DNA of 64,000 nt from Pseudomonas tritici (GCF_014268275.3 NZ_CP077084.1:868001-932000); one strand, 5' to 3'. Numbered from the stretch's first letter, positions 47,192 through 56,978 are shown. Made by a program: numbers and translations. Notes: generated by a model from the sequence alone, not told the origin.

Positions 47192-50100
47192 ATGGCTATC
47201 AGATTGTCACGTGAAGAACGCGCTGCGAGTTCGAACCGGGGGGCGGCCAAGCTGCCGCCGCTGAGCCCTGCGTTTGTGAATGAAGCGGACGCCGCCTACT
47301 GGGCACACCAGGCAATCGGCGACCGGCGCGATGTCGAGTACGGTGGGGTGATTGTGCGCAGTTCCGCCGGTGACTATTTCGCGACCCAGCCGGTGGCGGG
47401 GGCGGGTATGCAGTTTGATCTGCGCGCGGTATTGGGCATCAGCGCCGATGGCTACTATCTTCAGCCAGCGGGCTATACCTGTGTCGCCAGCTACCACTCA
47501 CACCCTGCGCAGCATGAGTTGATTCTCCAAAGAAACGCCAGTTTTGATGAGCGCATGGCCAAAGCGTTTCTGGGTTTTTTGTCTAGCACGGACTTTTACC
47601 GGGATGTGCATGATCGCGACTTTTTCCCATCGTCCTACTTGTCCGGGCCGGATGGCTCGCTGATCCGCCATACCCCCTCCGGTACGCCGGCAGAATTCAG
47701 TTTTGCCTTGTGGGTGCAGGCTGGGAAGCCGCCCAATAGCCCGGTGGGGGTGTATGGCGGGTTTGATGAGTTCGTCAAAAAAATAGCCACGTTCGGCTCC
47801 TTGAGCTTGATTGTGCCCACCGCGTTGTGGGGCGGCTCCGTTGGCCGAGTACCGGCCGATTGGGTGGTATTCGAACCTTTTTCGTCGTCAGCGCTGACCG
47901 AGCAGCCACTGTTCACTGCCGTCTTTGCCCAGGCGCCGTTGGCGCTGGCGGCAGCGCTCTCTTCACCGTCGGCACAGCCTACGGAGCCGCGCGTTGGCGT
48001 TGTGCTCAAGCACATCAGCGAAGACCGTTTTATCGCGACCATCGCGTCGCCCAAGCGTGAGCCTTTGTTTGCGCTGGATGCATTGTTTCCAAAGGGGCCT
48101 GGCGGCGTGTTGGTGTTGCCTGCCCAGTATCGTCTGGAGGCCATTTACTTCAAAGACTGGTACGAGAAGGATGCCGTGGCGGCGAAAGAGCGCTGGCTGG
48201 CCAGCGCGTTCTTTTCTCCTGCACAAGTGGTGGCCGCTATTCGTCAGGGGCAAAGTACGCTGGCCCTGCAAAACCCCAGCCGCGGTCTTGACCTCTACAT
48301 GCGTGCCCATGACGACGCGTTGCTCAAGCTCAAGGTGCCGTCGACAGCACTGGTCACCGAGCTGTTCAAGCCAGATAGCGACGGCCTAATCAGTGACAAC
48401 GGCGCCCAGGCTGCACTGGTCGCCGGTACGCTGACACCGCGCAACTATTTACGCAGGGTGATCCAAGCCACTGAGCTGTGGGTGGTGCAGGCGGGTAACT
48501 TATGGCGTGATGTTGGGCGCGTGGATACGCACTCGCCGCTGTTGGCCCCGAAGTATCCGCAGGCCTTTGGGCGCTCGTTTCTCAGCGCTCGTGATGCGGC
48601 TCTGCACGCCCATGAACAAATCGGCAGCCGACGCAGCCTCTATTACGGCGGGTATGTGCTCAAGGGGGCAGACGGCCGTTTCGTGGTCACGCCGCCCCTG
48701 CAAAGCATGGGACATCCGTTTTCGTCCACGCTGTTTTTTCCCGTGGGTGACCAAGGGGCGCTGATCCCGATGGAGGATTATGAGCTGCACGCACGCTACG
48801 GCTCGCATACGGCGCTGTCGATGGTCCATCCGAACTGGGTCATGCAACGTGGCTGGACGCAGGAAGAAGCGCTGATCAACCTGCAAGTGTTTTCCGATGA
48901 CGAGATGTACTCGATCATCTCGGATGAACGGGTGGCCTACCTGTCCGGGGCGCAGGATTGTTTGTTGGAGTACGCGCCGACCAATTCGCCTCAGGAACAG
49001 TTGCTGCTGGCCAATATTGGCCCTCCGGCCGGGGAGAACCGACTCGGGCGGCGACTCGATCGCGGTGTGATCAGGCCGGCTGATTGGGTGCGGCGACTGG
49101 CGGTTGCAGGGGAGTTCAAAATCATCCAGGGCAACACGTTGTGGGGCCCACGTGGGGTTGTCTACAGTGATTGGTCGCCTAACTTCACCTATGCACCCAG
49201 GTTCGGACCACTCGATTACGTCCTCTATAGTGCGGTGTTCTCCAGTGGCGATGATGCTGCGCGTAACCTGCATGCGCGTTTGCAGGAACGCACAGTTCCC
49301 GAGCCGGCCTGCTATGCGTACATCCTTAAGCATAAAGACCTGCCGCAGTACATTGCGACCGAAGCGGTGGGCGCCGTCAACGCAGGTGCGCTGTTTGAGT
49401 TCAATCGCTTGTTCGCTCGCAACCTACGTAATGAACCGATATTGCCCGAGGGCTATGAGATGCACGCCTTGTTCCGGTCGCAGCATTGGTCGCCGCCGTG
49501 GCTGAAGGGGGCGAATGCGTGGTTGACGCAGTATTTTGTTACGCCGGAAGTGTTGCTGGTCGCGTTGACCGAAGGCCTGCGCGGTAGAGCGCAGAGTCTG
49601 CCGGTTTACTTTTCCAACCTTGACGGTGCGCTTTTGCGCTATCAGCCATCATTGATCGACGTGAAAGCCGGAGGCCTGGCGGACAACGTGCTGGGGATCG
49701 CAAGCACGCAGTTGGAGTCCGGCAAGAAAACGGCGTTGGAGTTTGTTCAGGAATGGATCGCCAAGGGCATGCTTTACGTGGTGCGCGGCAGTCAGCTCTG
49801 GGATAGGAGCGGGCAGGTCAAGCCGACGTGGAGTGGCTATGAAACGCTGACGCCTCGACGCCTGAGCCCGGCGTTTGCCTCACCGGATGATGCGGCACGC
49901 CATGCCGCGGTTGCGGTCGGCAGCAGGCAGCGCCGGACCTACGGTGGCGTCATCCTCAGGCTGACCAATGGCCTGTTTGTGGCAACTGAACCGTTGCTGG
50001 TCCCGGCTCAAGGCCCAACACTGGAGTGGATCTACCCTGACCCCGTGATTGCGACTGGCCTCTATCCAGGGGGCGCGACCCTTGCGGCTTTCTACCAGTC

Positions 50101-51799
50101 CCGGATGGAACAGGAGGTGCAGATACTGTTGTCGGCTTCTCAAAAAGTCCTTTATCAAAGCATGATCCCCACGGCGGTTTTGGGCAGGCTGCTGACCCGT
50201 GAAGCGCACGTTAAACGCCAGTATGTGTTCGGGCCAAATGGCACGATCCTCAGTTATCAGTTGACGGGCGATGTCGAGGAAGCGCTGTTGAGAAACAAGT
50301 TGGTCGCTACAACCCCTGGCGCTGGCGACTTGAGTGATAACCCCATCGAACGACAACTGCGCAGTGGAGCACTGCTACCGCAGGCATTTATCGATCAAGT
50401 GGCACGGGCCGGCAATTTGCGTGTGGTGGAAGGCAATGCAGTGTGGGGCAGTCCCAGACGGATACAAATCGGGTTTGTGCCGAATCAGTACCGCGCTGGC
50501 CCATTGGAGGTGCGCGATGCTGAAGCCGACTCACCGTGCGGCCCGATCTTTACCCGCGCACTCGATGCGGTTCGGCATGTCTACCGTAATTGGAACGCAC
50601 AGGCTCAGGTTGCCGTCGGTTATGTGCTCAAGGCGTTTGGCAAGGAGCTGTACATGACGACCCTGCCGCTTGTCAGAGACCGTTATGACGATTTGAAACC
50701 GGTCTTTGTCAAGGGCCAACTACCCCAAGGCTATGTGTTGGCGGGTTTGTACTTGTGCGCGTCGACCGAAACCATCGCTGCCGCTGACGATGAAATGGCC
50801 CAGCACTTCTTTGCGCCGCCGGCCATCTCCAAAGCGTTGTCATTCATGACGACGCCACGCAACGGCGAGGCATTGCCGCTGTACCTGCTATGCGCTGACC
50901 GTGCACTGCTTTGGTATACCGTGCCCAAGAGCGCGCCCGTGTCCGAATGGGCAAGCAATGTGAGCCACGATTCGGCGCGACTGCGCGAGGGCTCGTTAAC
51001 CGTACTCGACTATGTGCGCCGGCTGGCAGCCATGGGGGATTTGCGCATCCGGGTCACCAGTGAAATATGGGGGCGCAAGGAGCAGGTCACGACGCTATGG
51101 TGGCCCAAGCGGCCGCCGCATTCGTTCACTGCCGACCCCCATTTCCATTCATTTTGCGGGCCGTTGTTTTTTTATGCCGATGACGCAGCCCGTTACGCTC
51201 AGCGATTGATCGCGCCCTTTGCCGGTAAAACGTACCTAGGCGCGGTGCTGATGCCTCCGAAAATGACCGGGTTTGTCGCGATCGATCCCGTGGAGGACAG
51301 CCCCGGTTTTGGTAACAGTACGCTGGAGTTGCTGTTCTGGATGGGGCATGCCGGGTTCGACGTACCGGCTGAGAATGTGCTGCGCAATTACAAAGTTGCG
51401 GCGGTGCATGCCTTCTACAAGTCCATCCCGTCGAAGCCCAATCTCAAGCCGCTTGACCTCGTCCTGTTACCTAATTTTATCTCCAGCGACGTACTGAACC
51501 GCTACCTGTCTGTGGTGCTGAGTAACCAGCCCGACGCCGAGCGTATTTACCTGTCCTGCCAGCATGGTGCCCTGCTCAAGTACATACCGGCGCTGACGGC
51601 GGCCGAGTCGACGATACTCAGTGCCCGGCCAGCGCCTTCCCCGAGTGCGCTGGTCAGTCGTTTGAGGCAACTGGGCAGCCTGTCGGTGCTGGTCACTGAT
51701 ACGTTCTGGAGAAAACGTGGGCCGTTGGGTGATGAATGGGCCGCGATAGATCCGGATGTAGGCGAGCCCTGGTATGGCCATCAAAAAGATGAGCTTTGA
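47192..51799 (+). CDS. Large seven-repeat protein with DUF4329/JAMM-like domains
   Basis: 1535 residues with no signal peptide or membrane helix. It is built of seven repeats of about 208-227 residues, each ending in a pattern like LxxxGxLxVxxxxxLWgxxGxV (ends near 220, 447, 660, 880, 1094, 1302, 1515). Odd repeats contain DAAxxAhxxIGxRxxxxYGG, even ones lack it, so two types alternate. Repeat 1 keeps E49 (VEYGG), H102-S-H104-P, and S131-x-x-D134, resembling the Glu/HxH/SxxD metal site of JAMM peptidases and the DUF4329 domain; later repeats lose it. AAGGAG precedes the ATG. Function unknown; a secreted toxin or contact protein is possible. Confidence 0.65.
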   Translation: MAIRLSREERAASSNRGAAKLPPLSPAFVNEADAAYWAHQAIGDRRDVEYGGVIVRSSAGDYFATQPVAGAGMQFDLRAVLGISADGYYLQPAGYTCVASYHSHPAQHELILQRNASFDERMAKAFLGFLSSTDFYRDVHDRDFFPSSYLSGPDGSLIRHTPSGTPAEFSFALWVQAGKPPNSPVGVYGGFDEFVKKIATFGSLSLIVPTALWGGSVGRVPADWVVFEPFSSSALTEQPLFTAVFAQAPLALAAALSSPSAQPTEPRVGVVLKHISEDRFIATIASPKREPLFALDALFPKGPGGVLVLPAQYRLEAIYFKDWYEKDAVAAKERWLASAFFSPAQVVAAIRQGQSTLALQNPSRGLDLYMRAHDDALLKLKVPSTALVTELFKPDSDGLISDNGAQAALVAGTLTPRNYLRRVIQATELWVVQAGNLWRDVGRVDTHSPLLAPKYPQAFGRSFLSARDAALHAHEQIGSRRSLYYGGYVLKGADGRFVVTPPLQSMGHPFSSTLFFPVGDQGALIPMEDYELHARYGSHTALSMVHPNWVMQRGWTQEEALINLQVFSDDEMYSIISDERVAYLSGAQDCLLEYAPTNSPQEQLLLANIGPPAGENRLGRRLDRGVIRPADWVRRLAVAGEFKIIQGNTLWGPRGVVYSDWSPNFTYAPRFGPLDYVLYSAVFSSGDDAARNLHARLQERTVPEPACYAYILKHKDLPQYIATEAVGAVNAGALFEFNRLFARNLRNEPILPEGYEMHALFRSQHWSPPWLKGANAWLTQYFVTPEVLLVALTEGLRGRAQSLPVYFSNLDGALLRYQPSLIDVKAGGLADNVLGIASTQLESGKKTALEFVQEWIAKGMLYVVRGSQLWDRSGQVKPTWSGYETLTPRRLSPAFASPDDAARHAAVAVGSRQRRTYGGVILRLTNGLFVATEPLLVPAQGPTLEWIYPDPVIATGLYPGGATLAAFYQSRMEQEVQILLSASQKVLYQSMIPTAVLGRLLTREAHVKRQYVFGPNGTILSYQLTGDVEEALLRNKLVATTPGAGDLSDNPIERQLRSGALLPQAFIDQVARAGNLRVVEGNAVWGSPRRIQIGFVPNQYRAGPLEVRDAEADSPCGPIFTRALDAVRHVYRNWNAQAQVAVGYVLKAFGKELYMTTLPLVRDRYDDLKPVFVKGQLPQGYVLAGLYLCASTETIAAADDEMAQHFFAPPAISKALSFMTTPRNGEALPLYLLCADRALLWYTVPKSAPVSEWASNVSHDSARLREGSLTVLDYVRRLAAMGDLRIRVTSEIWGRKEQVTTLWWPKRPPHSFTADPHFHSFCGPLFFYADDAARYAQRLIAPFAGKTYLGAVLMPPKMTGFVAIDPVEDSPGFGNSTLELLFWMGHAGFDVPAENVLRNYKVAAVHAFYKSIPSKPNLKPLDLVLLPNFISSDVLNRYLSVVLSNQPDAERIYLSCQHGALLKYIPALTAAESTILSARPAPSPSALVSRLRQLGSLSVLVTDTFWRKRGPLGDEWAAIDPDVGEPWYGHQKDEL

Positions 51800-51817
51800 T
51801 GACGGCGTTTGTGCGCT

Positions 51818-53200
51818 TCATCGTGAACCTGAGACCGATTGATGCTGGCCAAAAAAGCGTGACAGCACCAGGCGATCCAGCGCCCACACGACGATCAGCG
51901 ATGCACCCACCAGCGGAAAAATGATCGCCAGCCCGAGCATGATCACCATCGCGGTTTTCCATCTCGGCAGGTCATGGCGTAACGGCGGAACCCCCAGGCC
52001 GCCCTGTGGCCGGCGCTTCCACCAGATCACTACACCGCTGACGGCACTGAGCAGGATCATCAGGCAGATCAGCAACACGATGATCTGGTTGATCGGGCCG
52101 AACATCTTGCCTTCGTGCAGCATCACGCCGGTTTCGGTGGCGCGGGCGACCAGGTTGTAGTGCTCCCAGCGCACATCGGCGAGCACCTTGCCGGTGTACT
52201 GGTCCACATGCAGGGTGGCGTCGTTGCGCGGGTCGTTGGCGAACACCGCAACGGTGAACACGCCTTCGGCGGTGGTGGGGAAGGTGATGCTGTAGCCGGG
52301 CTCGACCTTGCGCGCGGTGGCCAGGTCGACCACCTGTTGCAGGCGCAAGGTGGGCGCGGCCGGCGCGGAGTGCATCGCGCCGTGGTTCATGTGCTCCGCG
52401 TGGTCGCCGGACATGGGCATAGGGGTGTTTTCCATGGCCCAGGGCACGGTCTGTTGCGTTGCGGTATTGAGTGCTCGCGCCTGCTGGTCGGACTGCGGCA
52501 CGTTGTTCCACATGGCCGCCGGGAACCTGTTCCACAGGTCGGCGTATTGCTTGCCCCAGAAGCCGGTCCAGGTCATGCCGCTGAGCAGCATCACCAGCAA
52601 CAGTGACGCGCCCCAGAAGCCGGTGACCGCATGCATGTCGCGCCAGAACACCCGGCCACGACTGCTGAACCGCGGCCACAAAACGCCTGCCGAAGACTTG
52701 CCGCGCGGCCACCACAGGTACAGGCCCGACACCACCAGCATCACGCCCCAACCGGCGGCGAGTTCCACCAGGCGGTCGCCGACGGTACCGATCATCAGCT
52801 CACCGTGCAGCGCGCGGGCGATGGCTTGCAGGTTGTATTTGGCGTCCTGCTCACCGAGCACGGTGCCGCGATACGGGTCGACGAAGATCGTTACTTCGTG
52901 GCCGCCGTTATGCATCACGAACTGCGCGCTGCTGGTGGCGTTGGCCGGCGGCAGGTATTTGCTGATGGCGCCCTGAGGGTAAGCGGCCTTGGCGCGTTGC
53001 AGTTGTTCGTCGGCGCTCAGGGCGTGTTCGGCGGCGGGTACGGTGAGCAGGTTGCCGTACATCAGCGGGTCGAGCTGGGGTTTGAACAGGTAGATGATGC
53101 CGGTGAGGGCCAGCAGCACCATGAACGGCGCGACGAAGAGGCCGGCGTAGAAGTGCCAGCGCCAGGCCAGGTTGTAGAAGGAAATTTTTTGAGTGGTCAT
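51818..53200 (-). CDS. PepSY-associated transmembrane protein of the copper cluster
   Basis: A 460-residue inner-membrane protein with about four membrane helices and two periplasmic PepSY-type regions. It starts MTTQKISFYNLAWRWHFYAG (chosen ATG at 53200, GGAG upstream). Conserved WRWHFYAG, ALHGELMIGTVGDRLVEL and HAVTGFWG motifs are typical of siderophore/metal-reductase-like PepSY proteins. A Met/His-rich loop (PMPMSGDHAEHMNHGAMH) suggests copper binding. It lies just downstream of an OprC-like receptor, so it may reduce or pass on copper in the periplasm. Confidence 0.85.
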   Translation of the reverse strand: MTTQKISFYNLAWRWHFYAGLFVAPFMVLLALTGIIYLFKPQLDPLMYGNLLTVPAAEHALSADEQLQRAKAAYPQGAISKYLPPANATSSAQFVMHNGGHEVTIFVDPYRGTVLGEQDAKYNLQAIARALHGELMIGTVGDRLVELAAGWGVMLVVSGLYLWWPRGKSSAGVLWPRFSSRGRVFWRDMHAVTGFWGASLLLVMLLSGMTWTGFWGKQYADLWNRFPAAMWNNVPQSDQQARALNTATQQTVPWAMENTPMPMSGDHAEHMNHGAMHSAPAAPTLRLQQVVDLATARKVEPGYSITFPTTAEGVFTVAVFANDPRNDATLHVDQYTGKVLADVRWEHYNLVARATETGVMLHEGKMFGPINQIIVLLICLMILLSAVSGVVIWWKRRPQGGLGVPPLRHDLPRWKTAMVIMLGLAIIFPLVGASLIVVWALDRLVLSRFFGQHQSVSGSR

Positions 53201-53246
53201 CAGGTGCTCCGCAAAGGCTTTAATTTTTGTCGTCAGGTATGCCGCT

Positions 53247-53311
53247 ATCGCGGGCCAGCCCGCTCCCACAGGTGGATGCATTTCGCCTGTGGGAGCAGGC
53301 TTGCCTGCGAT
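53247..53311. repeat. REPIN (imperfect)
   Basis: Arms at 53247-53272 and 53286-53311 with cores CCAGCCCGCTCCCACAGG and CCTGTGGGAGCAGGCTTG. It separates the receptor and PepSY genes. Confidence 0.8.
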
Positions 53312-53315
53312 GCTT

Positions 53316-55385
53316 TTAGAAGCTCATGTCCACCTTGGTCCAGAGGGTGCGACCGGGCTCCTTGATGGCCTGCGGGTCATTGGCCGGGTAGCCGAACCCG
53401 GCATTGCCGGCCAGGTTCAAGTGCTCGGCGTAGGCCTTGCCAAACAGGTTGTCGACGCCGGTGCTGACTTTGAAGTTTTTGTTGATGCGGTACGCCGCGT
53501 TCAACGAGAACACGCCGAAGCCGCCGCTCTTGTCGAAGTCCTTGCCGACTACGTTGCCCTTGTTTTGATCGATGCGGTTTTGCGCGGCGACCACGCGCCA
53601 CAGGGCGCCGGCACTCCAGTTGTCCTCGCTGTAGGTGAGGCCCAGGCGTGCGTCCAACGGCGGCATTTGCGGCAGCGCCTTGCCGTCGCTGCTGTTCTTG
53701 CCCCAGGCGTAGGCGAGGGTGGCGTCGGCCTTCCAATGGCGCGTCAGTTTGTACGCCGCGCCCAGTTCACCGCCCATGATGCGGGCGTCGACGTTGCGCG
53801 CCTGGGAGGTGGTGCCCATCATCCCTGGCCTGTAGTCGAACAGGATGAAGTCCTGCACCCGGCCGATGTAGCCCGAGGCCCAGGCTTCAAGCGCCTCGGC
53901 TTTGTATTGCGCGCCGAAGTCGAGCTGGGTGGTTTTCTCTGGCTTTACGCCGTCAAAGGCATTCACCGTACCCGCCGCGCCGGTGTTGGGGGAAAACAGC
54001 TCCCAGTAATCCGGGAAACGCTCCGAGTGGCCCAGGCCCGCGTAGAGGGTGGTAGGGCTGTCGGCCAGGTCGTGTTCATAGCGCATAAAGCCGGACGGCA
54101 GGGTATCGGCGCGGGTGTCATCGGCGGTTGGGTTGGCGCGGGCGCTCATGCCGGAACCGGTGGTTTGCCTGAAGTCCTTGGCCGAGGCGCGATCCAGGCG
54201 TGCGCCTGTGATCAGGCGGTCACGGTCGGCGGCGTACCAGGTGAGTTCGCCGAACACGCCATAGTTGTGGAAATTGGCGTCCTTGACCCGGGGCAAATCC
54301 TTGTAAGTGTCGATGCCCATGCTGCTGCGCTGGCGGTGTTCGTTGGTCTGCGCGTCCAGGCCGCTGATCAGTTGCACATCGGCCCAGCGCCAAGTGGCCT
54401 TGATCCGTGCACCGAGGGTACGGCGGTCGACGTTGGAGGCCATCGGCCCAGCCATCATGCCGGTGCCGGAGGGCGTGCGCAGGCTGTAGTTGTCCATCAC
54501 GTGGTCGGCGTAGTTGTAGTAGACCTGGGCCTCGACCTTATCCAGCACGTCGCCGATGTTGGACGTTTCGAAGCGCAGCCCCAGGCTTTCACGCAGGAAC
54601 TGCGAGCCGTCCATACCGCGCCCGGCGTAGCGTGCCTCGCCATCGCCACGGCCGGCGGTGAGTTCCAGCAGGGTGTCGGCGTCGGGGGTGAAACCGACGG
54701 CTACATCACCGTTCCACTTGTCGTAGCGCGAGGCGACGGTGTCGTTGTTGCCGTCCTTGTAGTCATCGGCATGCGCCTGGTTGCCAATTACCCGTACATA
54801 GCCCAGCGGCCCACCGGCGGCGGCATCGATGACCTTGTCGAAGCGTCCGTTGGAACCGGCCAGCACACTGGCGTTGAGGCGCGTGCCCAACTCGCCGAAC
54901 TGCTCCGGCTCGCGCTCGAACAACACGGTGCCAGCGGATGCGCCGGGGCCCCAGAGCACGGTTTGCGGGCCTTTGATCACGGTGAGCTTGTCGTAGGTTT
55001 CCGGCGAGATGTACGAGGTCGGCGCATCCATACGGCCGGGGCAGGCGCCGAGCATCATGCTGCCATTGGTGAGGATATTCAGGCGTGAGCCGAACATCCC
55101 GCGCAGCACCGGGTCGCCGTTGGTGCCGCCGTTGCGCACCAGCGCAAAGCCCGGGATGGTCTTGAGGTAGTCACCGCCGTCACTGGCGGGCACCGGTTGA
55201 CGCGGGTCCTTGGGGTTGGTGACCACGGTCAGCGGCGAGCTGGGGGCGATCGCGGTGATCACGGTGGGGGTGAGCTCGTGCTCAGCGTGCTCATCGGCAT
55301 ACGCCTGTGGAGCCAGGAGTGCGCCGCATAGAACGGCGAACACAGGAGTGCTTCCCAAGCGGGTGTCAGCAGAAAACCTGGACAT
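53316..55385 (-). CDS. oprC: TonB-dependent copper receptor (OprC/NosA-like)
   Basis: 689 residues: signal peptide (about 1-30), plug domain (about 45-165) and a 22-strand barrel ending in WTKVDMSF. The plug carries GACPGRM, the CxxxM pair (Cys115, Met119), and the barrel carries HVM (His295, Met297); these match the Cys/Met/His copper ligands described for P. aeruginosa OprC. It should import copper across the outer membrane with TonB energy. Start set at 55385 (MSRFSADTRLGS) with GGAA upstream; 55397 is possible. Confidence 0.9.
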   Translation of the reverse strand: MSRFSADTRLGSTPVFAVLCGALLAPQAYADEHAEHELTPTVITAIAPSSPLTVVTNPKDPRQPVPASDGGDYLKTIPGFALVRNGGTNGDPVLRGMFGSRLNILTNGSMMLGACPGRMDAPTSYISPETYDKLTVIKGPQTVLWGPGASAGTVLFEREPEQFGELGTRLNASVLAGSNGRFDKVIDAAAGGPLGYVRVIGNQAHADDYKDGNNDTVASRYDKWNGDVAVGFTPDADTLLELTAGRGDGEARYAGRGMDGSQFLRESLGLRFETSNIGDVLDKVEAQVYYNYADHVMDNYSLRTPSGTGMMAGPMASNVDRRTLGARIKATWRWADVQLISGLDAQTNEHRQRSSMGIDTYKDLPRVKDANFHNYGVFGELTWYAADRDRLITGARLDRASAKDFRQTTGSGMSARANPTADDTRADTLPSGFMRYEHDLADSPTTLYAGLGHSERFPDYWELFSPNTGAAGTVNAFDGVKPEKTTQLDFGAQYKAEALEAWASGYIGRVQDFILFDYRPGMMGTTSQARNVDARIMGGELGAAYKLTRHWKADATLAYAWGKNSSDGKALPQMPPLDARLGLTYSEDNWSAGALWRVVAAQNRIDQNKGNVVGKDFDKSGGFGVFSLNAAYRINKNFKVSTGVDNLFGKAYAEHLNLAGNAGFGYPANDPQAIKEPGRTLWTKVDMSF

Positions 55386-55478
55386 GACAAATTCCATCAA
55401 TCAATCGTAAACAACACGGCCAGCAGCCTGCGGCTGTCTGTCTAAAGTCGGCCGGGGTGAAGTAACGGTGTGAAGTGC

Positions 55479-55868
55479 TTACGAAGCGATGGGCGGCGCG
55501 CGACTGCGGGCGCCGGGGAAGATGCTCTGCCGGGCGTGGCCCAGGCGCGTGGCGGCGGTGAGGGCGTTGGCAGGTGCCGGGCTGTTTAGGTTGAACGTTG
55601 AAATGCCGCCAGGCAGGGCGGGGCAGCTGTAGAGCAGGTCGCAATAGCCGCACTTGGACCAGAGGGCGTGGTGTTCGTCAGCGGCCTTTTTGTGATGGGA
55701 ATCGCCATGGTCCATCGGCATTTCCATCGACATGCCGGCGTGATGATCCATCGGCATCGCTTGGGAAATCAGCGGACCGATAAAGATCATCAGCATGGCG
55801 AACAGGCTGATCCAACTGCCGCGCATTACGCGGTGGCGTGGAGACAGCCTGGCGCGAGGGGCGCCCAT
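55479..55868 (-). CDS. DUF2946 small metal-cluster protein
   Basis: 129 residues with one N-terminal membrane segment (SLFAMLMIFIGPLISQAM) followed by a His/Met-rich stretch (MDHHAGMSMEMPMDHGDSHH) and a CxxC motif (KCGYCDLL), the DUF2946 pattern. It is 11 bp downstream of the PCu(A)C gene, so it is probably a copper-binding periplasmic or membrane-anchored protein. Confidence 0.82.
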   Translation of the reverse strand: MGAPRARLSPRHRVMRGSWISLFAMLMIFIGPLISQAMPMDHHAGMSMEMPMDHGDSHHKKAADEHHALWSKCGYCDLLYSCPALPGGISTFNLNSPAPANALTAATRLGHARQSIFPGARSRAPPIAS

Positions 55869-55879
55869 CTGGAGTCTGC

Positions 55880-56362
55880 CTATTGGGCGTGTTTATGCTC
55901 GTGTGTGGCCATTGGCGGCACCTTCTGCACCGACACTTCCACCTCGACCTTGCCGGCCTTTTCGAAGGTGAGGGTCAGCGGGAATTGCTTGCCGTCGGCC
56001 AACAGGCTGCGGTCTTTGAGGCCGAGCAGCATCACGTGATACGCCATCGGCGCAAAGGTCAGCTCGCCTTTTGCAGGTACGGCGACGCTGGGCACCTGCT
56101 GCATCTTCATCAGGTCGCCCTGCATCACATGCTCATGCAGCTCGGCCTTGTCGGCCACTGGCGTCTCGACGCTGAGCAGACGGTCCGGGGTAGCACCGGT
56201 GTTATGAATCACGAAGTACGCCGCAACAGTCGGCGCGTTGGGCGGCAATTCCTGGGACCAGGGATCGCTGACCAACAGGTCGCCGGCCTTGTAGTCATCG
56301 GCATTGGCAGCACTGAACACCGGCAGCAACAACGCAGCCAGAAGCAGGGAAGATTTGAGCAT
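55880..56362 (-). CDS. Periplasmic copper chaperone PCu(A)C
   Basis: 160 residues with a signal peptide (MLKSSLLLAALLLPVFSAANA). The Cu(I) site is visible as HEHVMQGDLMKM and, after about 20 residues, MAYHVMLLGL, matching H-(M)-x10-M-x21-H-x-M of PCu(A)C. A His-rich tail (THEHKHAQ) may add copper affinity. It delivers copper to cytochrome oxidase or to partners. Start at 56362 has GGAGAA; the long frame upstream is not coding. Confidence 0.92.
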   Translation of the reverse strand: MLKSSLLLAALLLPVFSAANADDYKAGDLLVSDPWSQELPPNAPTVAAYFVIHNTGATPDRLLSVETPVADKAELHEHVMQGDLMKMQQVPSVAVPAKGELTFAPMAYHVMLLGLKDRSLLADGKQFPLTLTFEKAGKVEVEVSVQKVPPMATHEHKHAQ

Positions 56363-56409
56363 GGCAGTTCTCCAGAACGGTTCTAAACGCAGTTCACTTG
56401 CGAAGAAGA

Positions 56410-56805
56410 TCAGACCGTTGGAGAGGCACGGGGGTTGAGGCTCGGCCATTGCTGGCGCGGGGTAGGGTTTTGCAGTGGGGGCTGCGGCAGGTTTTGCACC
56501 GCCTCGAACCGCGTGACATACAACTGCGGCACATGCCCCGGCAACGCCACCAACGGCGCCGAGCCTGAGCAACACCAGCAATGCTGCATGGTGGAGTGAT
56601 CGTCCTGTTGTGGCGCCGGAATTTCCAGCGTGCCCAGGGCAATGGTCTTCAGGCTGGCGCCATTGGAGGAACAGAAACTGCCCCAGAGCAGTCTCTTGAC
56701 CGGATCATCGGCTTGCTGCATCGCACTGGCCATCGGCATGGCAAAGGCGTTGAACAGCACTGCAAGGCAGGCGATCCAGGCGATTGCAAAGCGTTGACGG
56801 GCCAT
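56410..56805 (-). CDS. DUF2946 protein (second copy)
   Basis: 131 residues with a signal peptide (AIAWIACLAVLFNAFAMPMA) and a CxCC motif (QHCWCCSGSAPL), plus an earlier Cys in GSFCSSNG. It opens the copper cluster. I chose ATG 56805 rather than the TTG at 56814; the ribosome site is weak either way. Confidence 0.8.
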   Translation of the reverse strand: MARQRFAIAWIACLAVLFNAFAMPMASAMQQADDPVKRLLWGSFCSSNGASLKTIALGTLEIPAPQQDDHSTMQHCWCCSGSAPLVALPGHVPQLYVTRFEAVQNLPQPPLQNPTPRQQWPSLNPRASPTV

Positions 56806-56978
56806 GGCGCACAATCCGTAGGGTTAAACGATCAGGGGGGTATTTAGCCTGATCGGTGGGGATAAGTAAAAAGGGTGGGTGTGGTTTGGTGTCGCAGTGA
56901 CTGGTTACAGGATAGACGGGAACCACGGATTGCCAATTTTTGCAGATTGGGCGCGATGCTCAAGGTGCTGCGCAAACC

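Noticed and set aside
53193..55088. 631-codon open frame on the plus strand
   Set aside because: It lies antisense to the TonB receptor gene, has no ribosome site and has the composition expected from the opposite strand of high-G+C coding DNA.
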